From: Dermacentor variabilis | Taxonomy: Eukaryota > Arthropoda > Arachnida > Ixodida > Ixodidae | Assembly: GCF_050947875.1 (NCBI RefSeq) | Contig: NC_134568.1 | Location: 195,374,853 to 195,438,852 of the forward strand | Direction: 5' to 3' | DNA: 64,000 nt | Shown: piece after piece, positions 9,126-20,424 of the stretch | Layout: each line of letters starts with the position of its first letter | Position numbering within the stretch: the first letter of the stretch is position 1 | Translations under genes and position numbers: made by a program | The notes under the pieces: generated by a model | The model's input: the letters and a program-made list of their open reading frames with translations, nothing else | The model's database searches: none | What the model was told of the DNA's origin: nothing

Positions 9126-9464
9126 TACTCATGGCTAGTCAACATTATGTGACTGTGAATTAATGTGTTTTTCCCCTTTAAGCATTCCCTGTCATGCCCC
9201 CCCCCTAGACCCCCACAGATATTGCAGCAAAGTTAAGGTGTTAGTGTAAATACGAGGAAATTACAATGCTCGCAGTCAACTCTCCCCCGATTTATGAACA
9301 ATGAACTACTACTACTACTACTTCAGCGTGTATATTGAAAGCACAAGTGCCATGTTTATTGTTTTTCTTTGTTCATTTCTGACGAAAATTGGTCTCACTT
9401 AGCGCGCGCTCGATAACTTTCCTCTTGTTCTTTAACAGTTAATAAACAACAAGTTCATGTCAGG

Positions 9465-9790
9465 AGAAGGAAAGAAAGATAGAAGGCAGGGATGTTAACC
9501 AGAAATGCATCTGGTTGGCTACAGTTTTCTGAGGGAAGGCAAAGAGGAATAGAGAGATGAGATATAGAGAGGAGTGGGGGAAGGAAAGTCGCGGTGAGTT
9601 TTCTCACGTGCGCGGGGCGCCTCACCAAGTCAGAGGCGTTCACACAGGCCAGTCATCTCCAAGAGAGAGAGAGAGAGACAAATACGGGCAAAGGAAAGAC
9701 AGGGAGGTTAACAGGAGATTACCTCCAGTTGGCTACCTTGTACGGGGAGAGGGGGAAAAGGATGTGATAGAGGAGACAGAGAAAATGAAT
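9465..9790 (+). repeat. Duplicated tick-type repeat (GGAAAGA...GGTTAAC...GTTGGCTAC)
   Basis: Two diverged direct copies, 9465-9545 and 9690-9775. Each has the order GGAAAGA, CAGGGA.GTTAAC, AGA....T...TTGGCTAC, then a GGGGAGAGGGG-type purine block. Related pieces occur at 48,003-48,075 (+), 40,965-41,015 (-) and 49,945-49,985 (-), so this is a dispersed family. A GA run lies between the copies (9663-9678). Confidence 0.6.
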
Positions 9791-9794
9791 TTAA

Positions 9795-9821
9795 CGCGCA
9801 CGCACGCACACACGCGCACGC

Positions 9822-9893
<72 letters not shown>
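9795..9893. repeat. (CA)n microsatellite
   Basis: CG-interrupted CA repeats, then about 32 perfect CA units. Confidence 0.98.
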
Positions 9894-9895
<2 letters not shown>

Positions 9896-10891
9896 TACAG
9901 AACTGTTTCTGTATTTCGTCCTCAAGAAAGACAACGTTCACGAAACAGAAACCATATGCGGTAACAAATAAGGCAGTTTTTTTATTTTTCATTATTAATG
10001 ATTCTTTTCTATAGGTTCTTGGTACATTTGTTTGTGCAAAGGGATAACACCCTTTAATTAACACAGTGTAAAATAAGACGACTGCTCTGAAAGCCGTTCT
10101 CAAGCGCCCTTTGACCCTCAATAAAGGCAGATATCAACAGTTACTCACTACCGTTCGAACTGGCGCAACTTTTTCGAATTTGTAGATGTTACTTCGAATA
10201 CCGGCGAGGGACTGCGTCGACTGTACCGGGTGCGGTATGAAATAAGGACACTGAGGGATGTAAGGACAGGATAGCATAGCAGCGATCTCACAGTTGAGAA
10301 AAAAGCATCGTTTCCGCAACGGATCACAAAAGGAGCAGGAAACATTCAGCAATGTACGGATCCCGTCGACGGTAGCAGCGTTAACGATCCCATCCGGTGA
10401 GCGCGGCGGAAGAAGCGCGTCGTGGTGAGGGAGCAGACTAAACGAGAAAAAAAAAGAACTCGTGCGCCATCTTCCACAAAATTGGCGTTTCGGGCGCCAG
10501 CGCTCCGCCTCCGAAGTCAAGGGTTCCAGCAGGGCCGCGCAGCGGTCGCGGCGCGACGCTCGACTGCGCCGGGCGCAAGAGCAATAGCAGCAACACACCC
10601 GCCGAGGCCATCGAGGCGAATAAGGCGAGGGTGACGACAAAGACGCAATATCCCGGGAGACGAGAATGAATCGATGGCTGCGCCCTTTGAACCGGCGCGC
10701 TCCTGCTGAGCCGCTGGCTTCAGGTCAACCGAGCCATGATCGAGGCGACACCGGGAAGGCCTCATAGATCAAAGGAGTCAACCAAGCGACAGGGACCACT
10801 GGCGAGCGCCGACACTCCGCGCGAACATGGGAGCTAAAAGGGAAACGTTGCTTCCTTCCCATGCGAGCCGCTGCCCTCGAGACGCACTCAC

Positions 10892-11000
10892 CTGTTCGCC
10901 GCCTCGCTGGGCCCCGGCCGGCTTCATTCAGCCGACCCTCTGCTGTGCAACGCAAAGGACGCGCCTCCGCTGCACTTAGCCCTTCTGCTTAGACTGCGTG
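10892..11000 (-). promoter_or_regulatory. GC-rich block with a consensus splice donor (possible 5' exon)
   Basis: 10,380-11,000 is unusually rich in C, G and CpG for this window. On the minus strand a strong donor CAG|GTGAGT lies at 10,892/10,891, preceded by purine/GC-rich sequence that could be the end of a first exon. No TATA box or initiator stands out, and the downstream acceptor cannot be assigned. Overlapping frames on both strands are consistent with GC-driven open frames rather than protein. Confidence 0.25.
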
Positions 11001-11287
11001 CTGCTCTTCGCAGGAAGGAGGGGGGGGGGGGGCAACAAGAATTTCGAGAGTTGCTTTTTAACGTCTTCGTCCGCGGGGATTTCTCCTGCTCGTGCTCATG
11101 GAAGCGTGAAACGACGGCGTGCATAAAGAAACGCGATTAAGAAAAACACCGAGAACAGTGAAAGATGCCCCGCGCGCAACAACCGCGTATTGATGAACGC
11201 TAACAGTGCGAAATATGTTTCTTCATTACTATGTTTCTTTCAATAAGAAACATATTGTTTCTTCAATATGTTTCTTTCACTAAGCAA

Positions 11288-11495
11288 CCCACCGTGGTTG
11301 CTTAGTGGCTATGGCGCTGCGCGTTGCGTTGCGCACGAGGTCGCGAGATCAAATGCCGGCGACGGCAGCCGCATTTCAATGGGGGCGAAATGCAGATACT
11401 CCTTTGTAGCCTGCTTTTGGTGCACGGCGAAGAGCTCAAGACGTCAAGATGCCTGATAATCAAGTCGCGGTTTCGCACGTAAAAGCCCGGAATTA
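11288..11495 (+). mobile_element. tRNA-derived SINE (GGTTGCTTAGTGGCT family), copy 1
   Basis: The head CCACCGTGGTTGCTTAGTGG is an A-box, followed by a diverged B-box (GATCAAATGCC) and the body GGGGGCGAAATGCAGATAC, ending ...CACGTAAAAGCCCGGAATTA. The family has five copies here: this one, 18,343-18,581 (-), 34,300-34,405 (-), 53,226-53,443 (-) and 58,097-58,332 (+). The middle of this copy is strongly diverged. Confidence 0.8.
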
Positions 11496-11834
11496 GTTTT
11501 TTTTAAGTAAAACCAGCATACGCGTGCATCCATCGGCTTCTGGATTTTGGCTTTTCCAAATTCAAAATAAGCCGCCAGATGAAGTGCGACGGCTGAAACG
11601 AGAGCACGCTCTTTCGCCCCTTCTTTTTGACTAATGACAATGACTAATGACTATCGTTCTCTTTTATATCCTAACTTTAGGGTTCAGCGTCTTCCCATTT
11701 ATTATCCCAATATTTGGTGTACATTTTAGGTTTTTATTTACAGATAGAAATTCGGCTTTTATGGCGAATGTATTTTTCCCGATGATCTTTCACCTGCTTT
11801 TTTCGGTGGATAATTTTTCGCGTCGAGTCCTTTT

Positions 11835-11836
<2 letters not shown>

Positions 11837-11895
<59 letters not shown>

Positions 11896-11921
11896 GTGCG
11901 TGTGTGCGTGTGTGTGCGTGT
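11837..11921. repeat. (TGTC)n then (TG/CG) microsatellite
   Basis: About 15 TGTC units to 11,897, followed by TGTGCG repeats to 11,921. Flanking DNA from 11,500 to 13,200 shows no recognisable feature apart from a TGAA run at 12,887-12,909. Confidence 0.97.
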
Positions 11922-12886
11922 AGAAACGCGCTGTATGTTCAGGTTTAGTTGTTCGACGCTGTATTTGTAACAGATACGAAGAATAACCAAGTTTTCAAGA
12001 CGCAGTCTAGCAATGACACAACACTATACGATGTAATTATACAGAACTTGTTGATGTTCATTGGTTATGCAGAACTCACTTGATATTCAAACTCAAATAG
12101 AATTAGACTTTATTTGTAACGTTATGTGGGTATAAAGGTCTTAGTAATAATTATATCGAAATAATTGACTAGGTTAGGTCGTCACAAGTGAATTCGGGTT
12201 TAAGCGCGAAGATAGAAGGGACCCGGGCAGGACTCCCGCGACCACTCCACGTACCAGCGTATGCCACCAAGGGAAAGAGTTCTCCTACAACGCTGCGTCT
12301 CTATTTATTAAATCTGGCTCAACGTGTATATTTGGAGATTTACTTACTTTTCTTCTCTTTCCTCTCCCTTTATTATTTGCTTTTCATTCCAAGATATCGA
12401 GTGGTCCACTGTAGTTGGAACAGTTGCCAACAACTCTGGTTCTAAGCGCGTGCCGTCTACACGTACTTCCTGCCTAAAGAGGCGTTTTGAAAACTTCTAT
12501 GTCACTGCAAATTGCACAGCGCGCGAGCCGTAATCTTCCAAAATGAGCAGTTATCTCTTTTCAAGTGATTATTCAATGAGAAGGGCCGTACACTACAGTA
12601 TCGCCCTTGGAAACAAATGTATATTAGGAACGAAAGAAAGTGCATGAGTAGCGTCTAGACTATTGTAGTTTTGTTACGGTGTTATTTGCTGTTAACTTTT
12701 GTCGTCACAACCGCCCACCAGACTAGGTCGATAGAACTCATACGTGACATTTGAGCTAGCTCTTCTTTTTGTTTTACATTTAGAGGGCTTCACAATTCAC
12801 GTGCAACAAAATACTTGATGCTGAAGGGAACAGTAACATTAAAGAGAAAAACGCTCATACTTGAGCTAAGCAAGCTGTGCAGTATA

Positions 12887-12909
12887 TGAATGAATGAATG
12901 AATGAATGA
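12887..12909. repeat. (TGAA)n microsatellite
   Basis: Five to six TGAA units. A similar GAAT run is at 49,050-49,069. Confidence 0.9.
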
Positions 12910-13563
12910 GTTCAATCTAATATTTCGACACACCGGCAACCTCGAGACCTCCTAAATGAAAACCAATATACGCAAAACGGTTGAGCATGTATTACAATAA
13001 CTTGGGCTGGATTTGAGAAAAGCGTAGATATACGAAGCTGTTTGAGAATGCAATTTTATTAAACTTCATTGCTTCATTTCTCCACGACGTACCGGCATTG
13101 ATTATCCCCTCGCTGATGTTACTCTGAGAGATGGCCTTACACATAGATGTGTTGATACTTTAAAGGGGATATAAGCCCTGCTTCAGAAGGTAATTTGAGA
13201 TGGTGAACATTCAGCGTCAGAATGATAAAGAAAGAAGCGAAAACGAGAGTCATGCACAGTCATTATGAAGGTGTTCTGAACAGGTGGGCGAAAATACCAA
13301 TCGCGAGCGCTTGCATTCGTTTCAACTGAGGCAGAGCATCTCTCTCCGAGGACATCGGCTCGTCCCACGGGAGTGCGCTTCAACAGAAGGCGCAACTTTG
13401 TCGATGCGCGGAACAAGCGTTAGTCCCGAACGAAGCATCGATTTGGTAGAACCTGCGAATGAATGAAAAAGAAAAGAAGAAATGCAGCAAGTACATTTGA
13501 GCGGAGGTATACGGAAAGGGGAGCTGCCGGTGAAGCGACACGGCTGTCTCTAAATGACCCGGC

Positions 13564-13614
<51 letters not shown>
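13564..13614. repeat. (TA)n microsatellite
   Basis: About 25 TA units. The Tyr/Ile-repeat open frames across it are artefacts of the repeat. Confidence 0.98.
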
Positions 13615-13615
<1 letters not shown>

Positions 13616-13619
13616 GCGA

Positions 13620-15240
13620 GCCCGCCGATGCAAGGGGCAGCTTCTCCTGCGACTCTGTGCGGCACTCACTCGTGCCGTCATAAAGAAAGGAAGAAGCGCC
13701 ACGCGCTCTTCAACACCACACCGGCTGAATTCAATAAGTGCTCTCGCGCACGAGCTCCGGGGGACAAAATCCGCTCTCAATCGAGCCTATCCACTCTGGC
13801 GCCTTTTCTCGAAAAAATCCGACCTTTCTCGTGCCGCACTTCGCCGTCTCCTCTCCTTGGCGCCCCTCTGTTCTGCATGATTTCTTTATCGCTGGCCTGG
13901 GAGGAAAGGCACGTCCCCCCGTTTCCCCTACGGTGCCGCGGCGCGGCCCGCCATTACCCGGGATAAGCCTTCCGGTCCTGGGGGATTACAGGGCACAGGA
14001 CGCGTACCGAAAGCGAACGCCGGGAGTGGGAGACCAAGAAGAGCAAGAAAAAAAACGACCCTCACGCCGTGAGTGCCCCGAAACAAAGAAATAGTATAGA
14101 GCGGTATTTTTACCGCCGGCGGCCTCAATCGGATGCTGCTGAGATTTCGTGGTGACTCTGCGCCGGCTCCGGGGGGACTTCCCATTCTCTGTACTTGTAG
14201 GAGGACTGCACGTACATGCAACGGTGACCAACCACCCGGCGAAGCAGGACCGGAAAAAATAATGCAGGGACAATGAGCCAGGACAGCAAAGTCTGAGAGG
14301 TTTATCTCAGGATCACCTGTATTCGTTCCGCGATTGAGGTATGGACAAATACGTAGAGCTGCCGCGTCATTAGGGAACCTCATTCGGACCAATGCTCCCT
14401 GCTAGGCATCCTCAATTCGGTCGTGTGATTTCCGTCGCGTTGTCAGAGGTCTTAGAAGAGGGCCTGCAGTCTGCTGCCGGCCATCCGAAAAAGTAACGGA
14501 ATTTCCGCGCACTGCGAAGTCATTATTCCAGAGCCCTCCGCACTGTGTTTCCCGCATCTCTGCCGTTCAAGTAGCCCTGTAGCCTACCCGCTTTGCCGCT
14601 TTTCACAATTCTTCATTCCTTGTTCAAAATTTTCGCCGAAATATCAAAAAAAGAAGAAGAAAAGGGCGCGAACACAGAGGAACGTACCAAGCACGTATAT
14701 ATGAGCCCAACGTTGGTGCTGTACAGTTCCCCCAAAGAAAACTATTGAAAGCCCAAATTTCGCCGAGCTGCAGATTGTAGTACAACATGCTCCCCTCTGT
14801 AAGCGCTACACTGTAAAGCACCAGGGCGAGATGTTTCTAAAGAAGCATTCATGGCAAACATCCCATCGTCGCCGCATTATCAGCCCACCGTCTTCTTCGG
14901 CTGATATCGTAGGCAGTGCAGTCTAACACAACGTCTCAAACCGTGACCTAGGACCACATTTTCAGCGCACAGCTGTTATCAAACTATGAGATAGCGTTCA
15001 ACGCGACAGTCACACCCGGTAGGTCGCTGGTGAAAGGATGTGCAATCCCTTATCGCTTGACACATTCGCTTTCGGATTCTAGGCATGGCACGCCATGGAC
15101 TATTCCACAAGTGCGCATTGACGGCAGCAATGACGCACATTGCGCTTGCTCCACCCTAACCAGTGAATCAACCAGTGAAACCACTAGTAATGCCACCGGT
15201 CAAGACGCAGTGAAAACCGCAATCAGTGATCCGATGGACG
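13620..15240. other. Unassigned stretch, GC-rich in the first half
   Basis: 13,640-14,260 is GC-rich with open frames in several phases on both strands, none matching a family I know. 14,270-15,240 has no supported gene. It may hold promoter-like or exon sequence, but no splice pair or TATA box could be argued. Confidence 0.3.
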
Positions 15241-15285
15241 CTGAGTAATAATGCTAACGTATGTGCATATACGAGAAAGTATACG

Positions 15286-16375
15286 AGGATTACGAGAAAG
15301 CGTTTCATACATTCGAAACCTCAGCAGTCAGAGACATTACGGAATCAGGGTGTAGACGAGCGCTATGTAAAAATACTGAAAGATATCTATAGCGGCGGCT
15401 CCACAGCCACCGTAGTCCTCCATAAAGAAAGCAACAAAATCTCAATAAAGAAGGGCATCAGGCTGGGAGATACGATCTCTCCAATGCTATTCACAGCGTG
15501 TTTACAGGAGGTATTCAGAGACCTGGATTGGGAAGAATTGGGGATAAGAGTTAATGGAGAATGCCTTAGTAACTTGCGATTCGCTGATGATATTGCCTTG
15601 CTTAGTAACTCAGGGGACCAATTGCAATGCATGCTCACTGACCTGGACAGGCAAAGCAGAAGGATGGGTCTAAAAATTAATCTGCAGAAAACTAAAGTAA
15701 TGTTTAACAGTCTCGGAAGAGAACAGCAGTTTACGATAGGTAGTGAGGCACTGGAAGTGGTAAAGGAATACATCTACTTAGGGCACGTAGTGACCGCAGA
15801 TCCGGATCATCAGACTGAAATAATCAGAAGAATGAGAATGGGCTGGGGTGCATTCGGTAGGCATTCTCTGATCATGAACAGCAGGTTGCCATTATCCCTC
15901 AAGAGAAAAGTGTATAACAGCTGTGTGTTACCAGTACTCACCTACGGGGCAGAAACCTGGAGGCTTACGAAAAGGGCTCTGCTTAAATTGAGGACGACGC
16001 AACGAGCTATGGAAAGAAGAATGATAGGTGTAACGTTAAGGGGGATAAGAAGAGAGCAGATTGGGTGATCGAATAAACGCGAGTTAATGAGACCTTAGTT
16101 GAAATCAAGAAAAAGAAATGGGGGGGGGGGAATGGGCAGGGCATGTAATGAGGAGGGAAAATAACCGGTCGTCATTAAGGGTTACGGACTGGATTCCAAG
16201 AGGATGGAAGTGTAACAGAGGGCGGCAGAAAGTTAGGTGGACGGATGAGATTCAGAAGTTTGCAGGGCCGTAATTAACATGGCCGTAATTAGCACATGAC
16301 CCGGGTAGTTGCAGAAGTATGGGAGAGGCCTTTGCACTTCAGTGGGCGTAGCCAGGCTGATGATGAGTGGTGATG
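15286..16375 (+). mobile_element. RTE-like LINE, 5'-truncated, with reverse transcriptase remnant
   Basis: A 5'-truncated non-LTR element. The RT begins at DYEKAF (15,288) and, after a frameshift near 15,345, continues through NQGVDERYVKILKDIYSGGS, the core LGDTISPMLFTACL, FADDIALLSNSGDQLQ (FADD box intact), GLKINLQKTKVMF and EYIYLGHVV to the thumb ITYGAETW-like VLTYGAETWRLTK. The open frame ends at 16,068. Beyond it the C-terminal signature WAGHVMRRENNRSSLRV...WIPRG...RGRRQKVRWTDEI is readable with shifts to about 16,360. It ends in a short TGATGATG tail, typical of RTE elements. There is no RNase H. It is dead because of truncation and shifts. Confidence 0.85.
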
Positions 16376-16381
16376 ATGTGC

Positions 16382-16640
16382 ATATAGAGGGTGTTTCTTT
16401 AACTGGAGCAAATTTTTAACATTATAAAATATAAATCACGGTAACGTTATGTTTATCGTTCGAGTGTACGGATTTGCCGCCCCTAGATGCAGAGCAATTT
16501 CCGCAATTACGTGTGTAATTAGCGAAGCTACGGTAATTAACTTTCTAATTTTCAACAATAGGTGGCTACAGCAAATAAGTATTTTGAAGCCGCTCCTCGA
16601 CACTACCTATCCCAACCATTAAATTTTGAATAGCGAATTT
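16382..16640 (+). repeat. Dispersed repeat (GGGTGTTTC... family), copy 1
   Basis: Starts AGGGTGTTTCTTTAACTGGAG and runs AT-rich with repeated TAATTA blocks. An inverted-orientation relative at 55,280-55,497 ends ...CTCAAATTAAGTGAAACACCC, the complement of the same start. Probably a non-autonomous element of which only one end is confidently defined. The following 16,640-16,980 is GC-rich and unassigned, ending in a small hairpin built on CTGAACAGA / TCTGTTCAG (16,956-17,000). Confidence 0.5.
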
Positions 16641-16984
16641 CATGTTGGAGCTACGACAATTAGTTCGCTTTCCCAGGCTCCTTGAAACCGAAACTGGCTG
16701 GAAAAAGAGCGTCTGTGTCGTCCATGTCACCGCCCCCCCTGCCACCCCCCCCCCCGCTTTTCGTCACGTCTCCGAGGTCACAGCTGGTGCCGCCGGCGAT
16801 CAGCTTGCGTTTTCTCCTTGCTGTGAGCGGCGTTGGCCTAGCACTTCAATGCCGGCGGGCCGCCAAATTTACTTCGTCATTCCGTTGAGCGCCACGTGTC
16901 CGCTTCCACCGACGAAATGCAGTTTCAGGGGCCCAAGGGAATGACCACATTCTAATCTGAACAGATTCTACTGAACAAATTCTA

Positions 16985-17576
16985 ATCTGTTCAGTACAGT
17001 GACATCATCAGCTTTTTAGGAAGCACAAAAATGTGCAACCTTAGCAAGTTTTTCCGCTTTCGAAGAAGAAAAGTGCACAAATGCAGCTCTGCAATCGGAT
17101 ATCCCATCAACCACATCACATTCAATGGTTCCTGCGGTGTTCGCACAAAACAAGATGTAGATTTAGCTGCAGCATGTACGCGGCATGAATTCATGAACTA
17201 GTTGCCTTAGGTCAAAACAAAACGCAGTGTCAATAAGTTCTTCATTATTGACAACATCGTTATTAGTAGCTGTGAACGTACTCTAGTCAATGCCCCGAAA
17301 ATTAATATCGCTACAAAGGATCAGTATAGTGTCATGCGATGTAACAGAAGCCATAAACGTTTTCCGTTCTTCCAATACTTCCACAATTTCACCCGGTGGC
17401 CAGTAGACAACTCCTATCACTATGCATTGGCTTTCGAAAAACTTACAAAAACATGACCTCGACTCCAGACGACTCAGCATTATGTAGAACTTTAAGATCC
17501 TTCCTAAAAACCAGGACTACGCCACCGCCCCTAGAATTCCTGTTGCACCGGTGTATACAAAAACTGGGAAGACATA
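16985..17576 (-). pseudogene. CR1/L2-like LINE endonuclease, 3' half of the fragment
   Basis: Minus-strand AP-endonuclease remnant. RGGGVVLVFRKDLKVLHNAE leads to SSGVEVMF, VIGVVYWPPGEIVEVLEE, ILILCSDINFRGID (usual GDFN replaced by SDIN) and ECDVVDGISDCRAAFVHF (usual SDH reads SDC). This motif order belongs to CR1/L2-type elements rather than to LINE A or B. Stops and one frameshift interrupt it. The upstream half (NCRSIV...PDVITLTGTWI) sits at 19,097-19,290 beyond a mariner insertion. RT and ORF1 are not present nearby. Confidence 0.75.
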
Positions 17577-17599
17577 TAGGGTATGTCCGAGAAGTAATG

Positions 17600-18955
17600 T
17601 CACAGAGTCGATTAAAAAAAAGTTATGCGTCAAATCAGTACAACGCATTAACAGGTTTCAAAAGAGGCTCCTCCTGCGTCGATACATCCCTCCCAGCGAG
17701 AGTTCCAGGCATTGAAGGCGTCACGGCAGGCCTCCTTCAGAATGTCTTTCAAGTCTTGGTGCAAGCCTCTTTGACTTCGTAAAGTGCCCCGAAGTGATGT
17801 CCATTCAGGGAAGTTTTCAAGTGTGGAAACAAAAAGAAGTCTAGGGGAGCCATGTCAGAACTGTAGGGCGACTGGGGAGCCGTTGGCACCTTTGAATCGA
17901 CCGGGAAGTGGGTCACGAGGAAGGCGGTGTGCGCTGACACGTTGTGATGGTGAAGTTTCCAATCGCCCGCGTTGTCAGGCCGGCCGCTATGAAACCTTCG
18001 TGTCAGTCCCTTGGGCACTTTCATGTAGAATTTGGCCTTCACAGTTCTGCCATTTGGTACAAACTCGCGGTGGACGAGCCCCTTTATGTCAAAAAAACAC
18101 AATCAGCATAGTTTTGGCTTTTAACTTGTTCATTCTGGCCTTCTTGGGCGAGGGGACGTTGAGGTTTGCCACTCGGCAATTTGCCTTCCTGTTTCTGGGT
18201 CGTATTCAAACGCCCAAGCCTAGTGACCTGTGATGACGTTGTCTGAAAAGTGTGGGTCACTTTCACAGTAGTCCCAACGTTCTTGACACGTTTCAACTCA
18301 GTGGGATTTTTACTCGTCTGGGAACGCATTGGGCACAATCTTTAATTTAATTTAATTATGGAGTTTTACGTGCCAAAATCACTTTCAGATTATGAGGCAC
18401 GCCGTAGTGGAGGACTCCGGAAATTTGGACCACCTGGGTTTCTTTAACGTGCCCCTACATCTAAGTACACGGGTGTATTCGCATTTCGCCCCCCTCGAAA
18501 TGTGGCCGCCGTGGCCGGGATTCGATCCCGCCACCTCGTGCTCAGCAGCCCAACACCATAGCCACTGAGCAACCACGGCGGTTGGGCACAATCTTGGTGC
18601 ACGCTTTTAGCACCTACAAATTACTCGTAAAAATCTCGTGAAAGGCACTTCTTAGAATGTTTAGCATCTGTGCCACTAAACGTACACTCAAATGATAGTC
18701 TCAGTTCGAAAGACCTCTCACACGCGTGACATCTTCATTGGTGATGGTCGTTGATGGCCGCCCAGTGCGGGCTTAATCACTGGCCTGTTCATGGCCTTCT
18801 AAAAAGGTCTTGTGCCACCCGTAGACTAGCCGTTCCGACAAATAATTATCGGTAAATGGCGTCTTTGTCATAGGAAAAGATTTCCGCTGCAAGCTTGCCG
18901 AGCTTCACACAAAACTTGAGGGCAATCTTTTGTTCCAACGAGGGCTGCATTACGG
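17600..18955 (-). pseudogene. mariner (DD34D) transposase, dead
   Basis: A cut-and-paste transposase of about 345 residues in the family. It starts at ATG 18,955 (MQPSLEQKIALKFCVKLGKL, N-terminal HTH). GWHKTFLEGHEQ and GRPSTTITNEDVTRVR follow, then a SINE interruption, then VITGH (the catalytic GDE is lost), WAFEYDPETGRQ, FFDIKGLVHREFVPNGRTV, LHHHNVSAHT (the second catalytic Asp of HHDN is now His), YSSDMAPLDFFLFPHLK and the terminal RDAFNAWNSRWEGC. Several stops and shifts are present. Two catalytic Asp positions are substituted, so it is inactive even aside from the breaks. Confidence 0.9.
18343..18581 (-). mobile_element. tRNA-derived SINE copy 2, with 14-bp target duplication
   Basis: The minus-strand head CCGCCGTGGTTGCTCAGTGG is followed by a B-box GGGATCGAATCCCGG and the family body, ending ...ACGTAAAACTCCATAATTAAA. 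The flanks TTGGGCACAATCTT at 18,329-18,342 and 18,582-18,595 are identical, a clean target-site duplication within the mariner transposase. This is the best preserved copy in the window and hence probably recent. Confidence 0.95.
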
Positions 18956-19096
18956 CTTGCACGGGAAATGAAAACGAGTTTCAGGGAAAAACCTATCCTT
19001 ACTCTCCAGATGGCAGCAGACGACCGATAAACCGCGCGTGAATAAGCTAACTTCTCCCTCCACCAATTCCAACAAGTCCTAAAAAGTTGCGACGTA

Positions 19097-19290
19097 TAGT
19101 AGCGTCACAATATCATCACTGATATTTCTTTTCGGAGACACCATCATAGATCCACGTTCCGGTGAGTGTGATAACGTCAGGCTCGTGGATTGAAGATAAG
19201 GGCTCTAAGTCAAATCATTTGCGCACAATGCTCCTACAGTTCCCAATGAAAAATTTCAGTGAAGAACAATCAGGAAATCATTTTGTTTTT
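19097..19290 (-). pseudogene. CR1/L2-like LINE endonuclease, 5' half of the fragment
   Basis: Minus strand: IGNCRSIVRK, then EPDVITLTGTWI (usual TETW; the catalytic Glu reads Gly) and SEKKY.SDDIVTLLY, which is the start of the endonuclease. It joins the segment at 17,576 once the mariner is removed. The minus-strand frame at 19,278-19,523 upstream (MSWECTSENRECNDRVKLLHDKV) may be the end of the same LINE's ORF1, but I cannot confirm it. Confidence 0.65.
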
Positions 19291-19584
19291 GCATTTTTAG
19301 GCATTACACTCTTCTCTTTCGCGGCTTCATCGTAGGCGCACAAAGTCCCATTGACTGATACCTTGTCGTGAAGAAGTTTCACCCGATCATTGCATTCTCT
19401 GTTTTCACTAGTACATTCCCACGACATTTTTTTTGCCTCATACCTTTTGCGAGTATTGGGGGCGAGGAGTTGCGGAGTCGCCATCTGTCGGAAGCGCCTC
19501 CCTTGCGTAGTATGAGGGATCACACGGAGCGCTCCTCATAGGTTTCGCTTACGGCGCTCAATAAAAACACCAGGCGGCAGCCCA

Positions 19585-20130
19585 CTTCGACATTTATGTA
19601 AGTATTCTCAAAACGAGGGAAGTATTTGACTCTCTATATAATGATCTTGGACAAACTGAAAGCACAGAATCGTTTACAGACGCTATCTCTTTATCGAATA
19701 CGTACAGGGAAAGCCACTGCGCGCGGTAGCCGCGATGGAGTCTCCCAAACCGGCTTCTTGCATGAAAGGTAGGGAAACGCTGAGAGTAAACTATGTGAAA
19801 TATGTTCTTGTAGTGGGCTGTCTGTATAACCAAATGGAGCATAACAGAATGAAGCCTCAATGCAGCGATCGCACGGGTTCGCAGCGACCGACTGCGCGTC
19901 TGCATGCATGTCCGCGCACAATGTTTTGCTGTCGCTCTGAGCGCATTTTCACACCGTGCCGTGAGCCTTAGGCCGCAGTATATGAGCATTTGACAGTACA
20001 CTAGCAACCATTGTTGCGTGGACGCTATCAGATTTCTTCAAAAATAATTTCGTTATAGGGAATTCGATGCCTACGGCGACTGTGACGTGCCGTCGCGACG
20101 ATTCAACCTTTTTTGTCTTCTACATTCTTG
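19585..20130 (+). repeat. Dispersed repeat shared with 34,095-34,165 and 42,250-42,290
   Basis: GTAAGTATTCTCAAAACGAGGGAAG with TAATGATCTT (19,597-19,650) matches GTAAGTATGCTCGCGAATGAGGGAAGG with TAATGATCCTT at 34,107-34,160. CGTCGCGACGATTCAACC (20,091-20,108) matches CTTCGCGACGATTCAC near 42,262. This indicates one old family in several decayed copies. Confidence 0.45.
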
Positions 20131-20424
20131 GACATTTCTATAATAATTCTCAAGTTGCGTCGCACTGTATGTTTATCGGTCTTCTCAGCGTGCGATTTCC
20201 CTCTGCTTCTTTTTCGTAATCCAATGCATTAATTCATAACACAAAAATGACCATATGCCATGTCTTTTTTTTAATCTGCGTCTTACCGCTCCCTTTCCGT
20301 TCCAGTGAACTTGCCAGTATCTAGTGTCAACAAGTTCACCAAACCATCGTGACATTAGCCGGGCAGCGGGCGCGGGCGAGCGTACGTCTCAGTGCGTGTT
20401 TTCTGCTACTCACCGAACATCGCG

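Larger units (their letters stand above)
17577..19096 (-). mobile_element. mariner element inserted in the CR1-like LINE
   Basis: The element lies between TA dinucleotides (17,575-17,576 and 19,095-19,098). Deleting it rejoins the LINE reading ...DIVTLLY with VFPVFVYTG. The left end reads TAGGGTATGTCCGAGAAG. The complementary right end is not clearly preserved, so the inverted repeats are decayed. It contains one transposase pseudogene on the minus strand, itself split by a SINE at 18,343-18,581. Confidence 0.8.

Noticed and set aside
9557..10121. 135-137-codon frames on both strands
   Set aside because: Driven by the CA microsatellite at 9795-9893.
10134..10640. 168-codon minus-strand frame
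   Set aside because: GC-rich first part and no recognisable domain or repeat relative; the overlapping frames on both strands fit composition. Kept only as part of a GC-rich block.
15030..15248. 72-codon Ser/Thr-rich frame before the RTE-like RT
   Set aside because: Different phase from the RT, no homology recognised, and outside the collinear RTE sequence.
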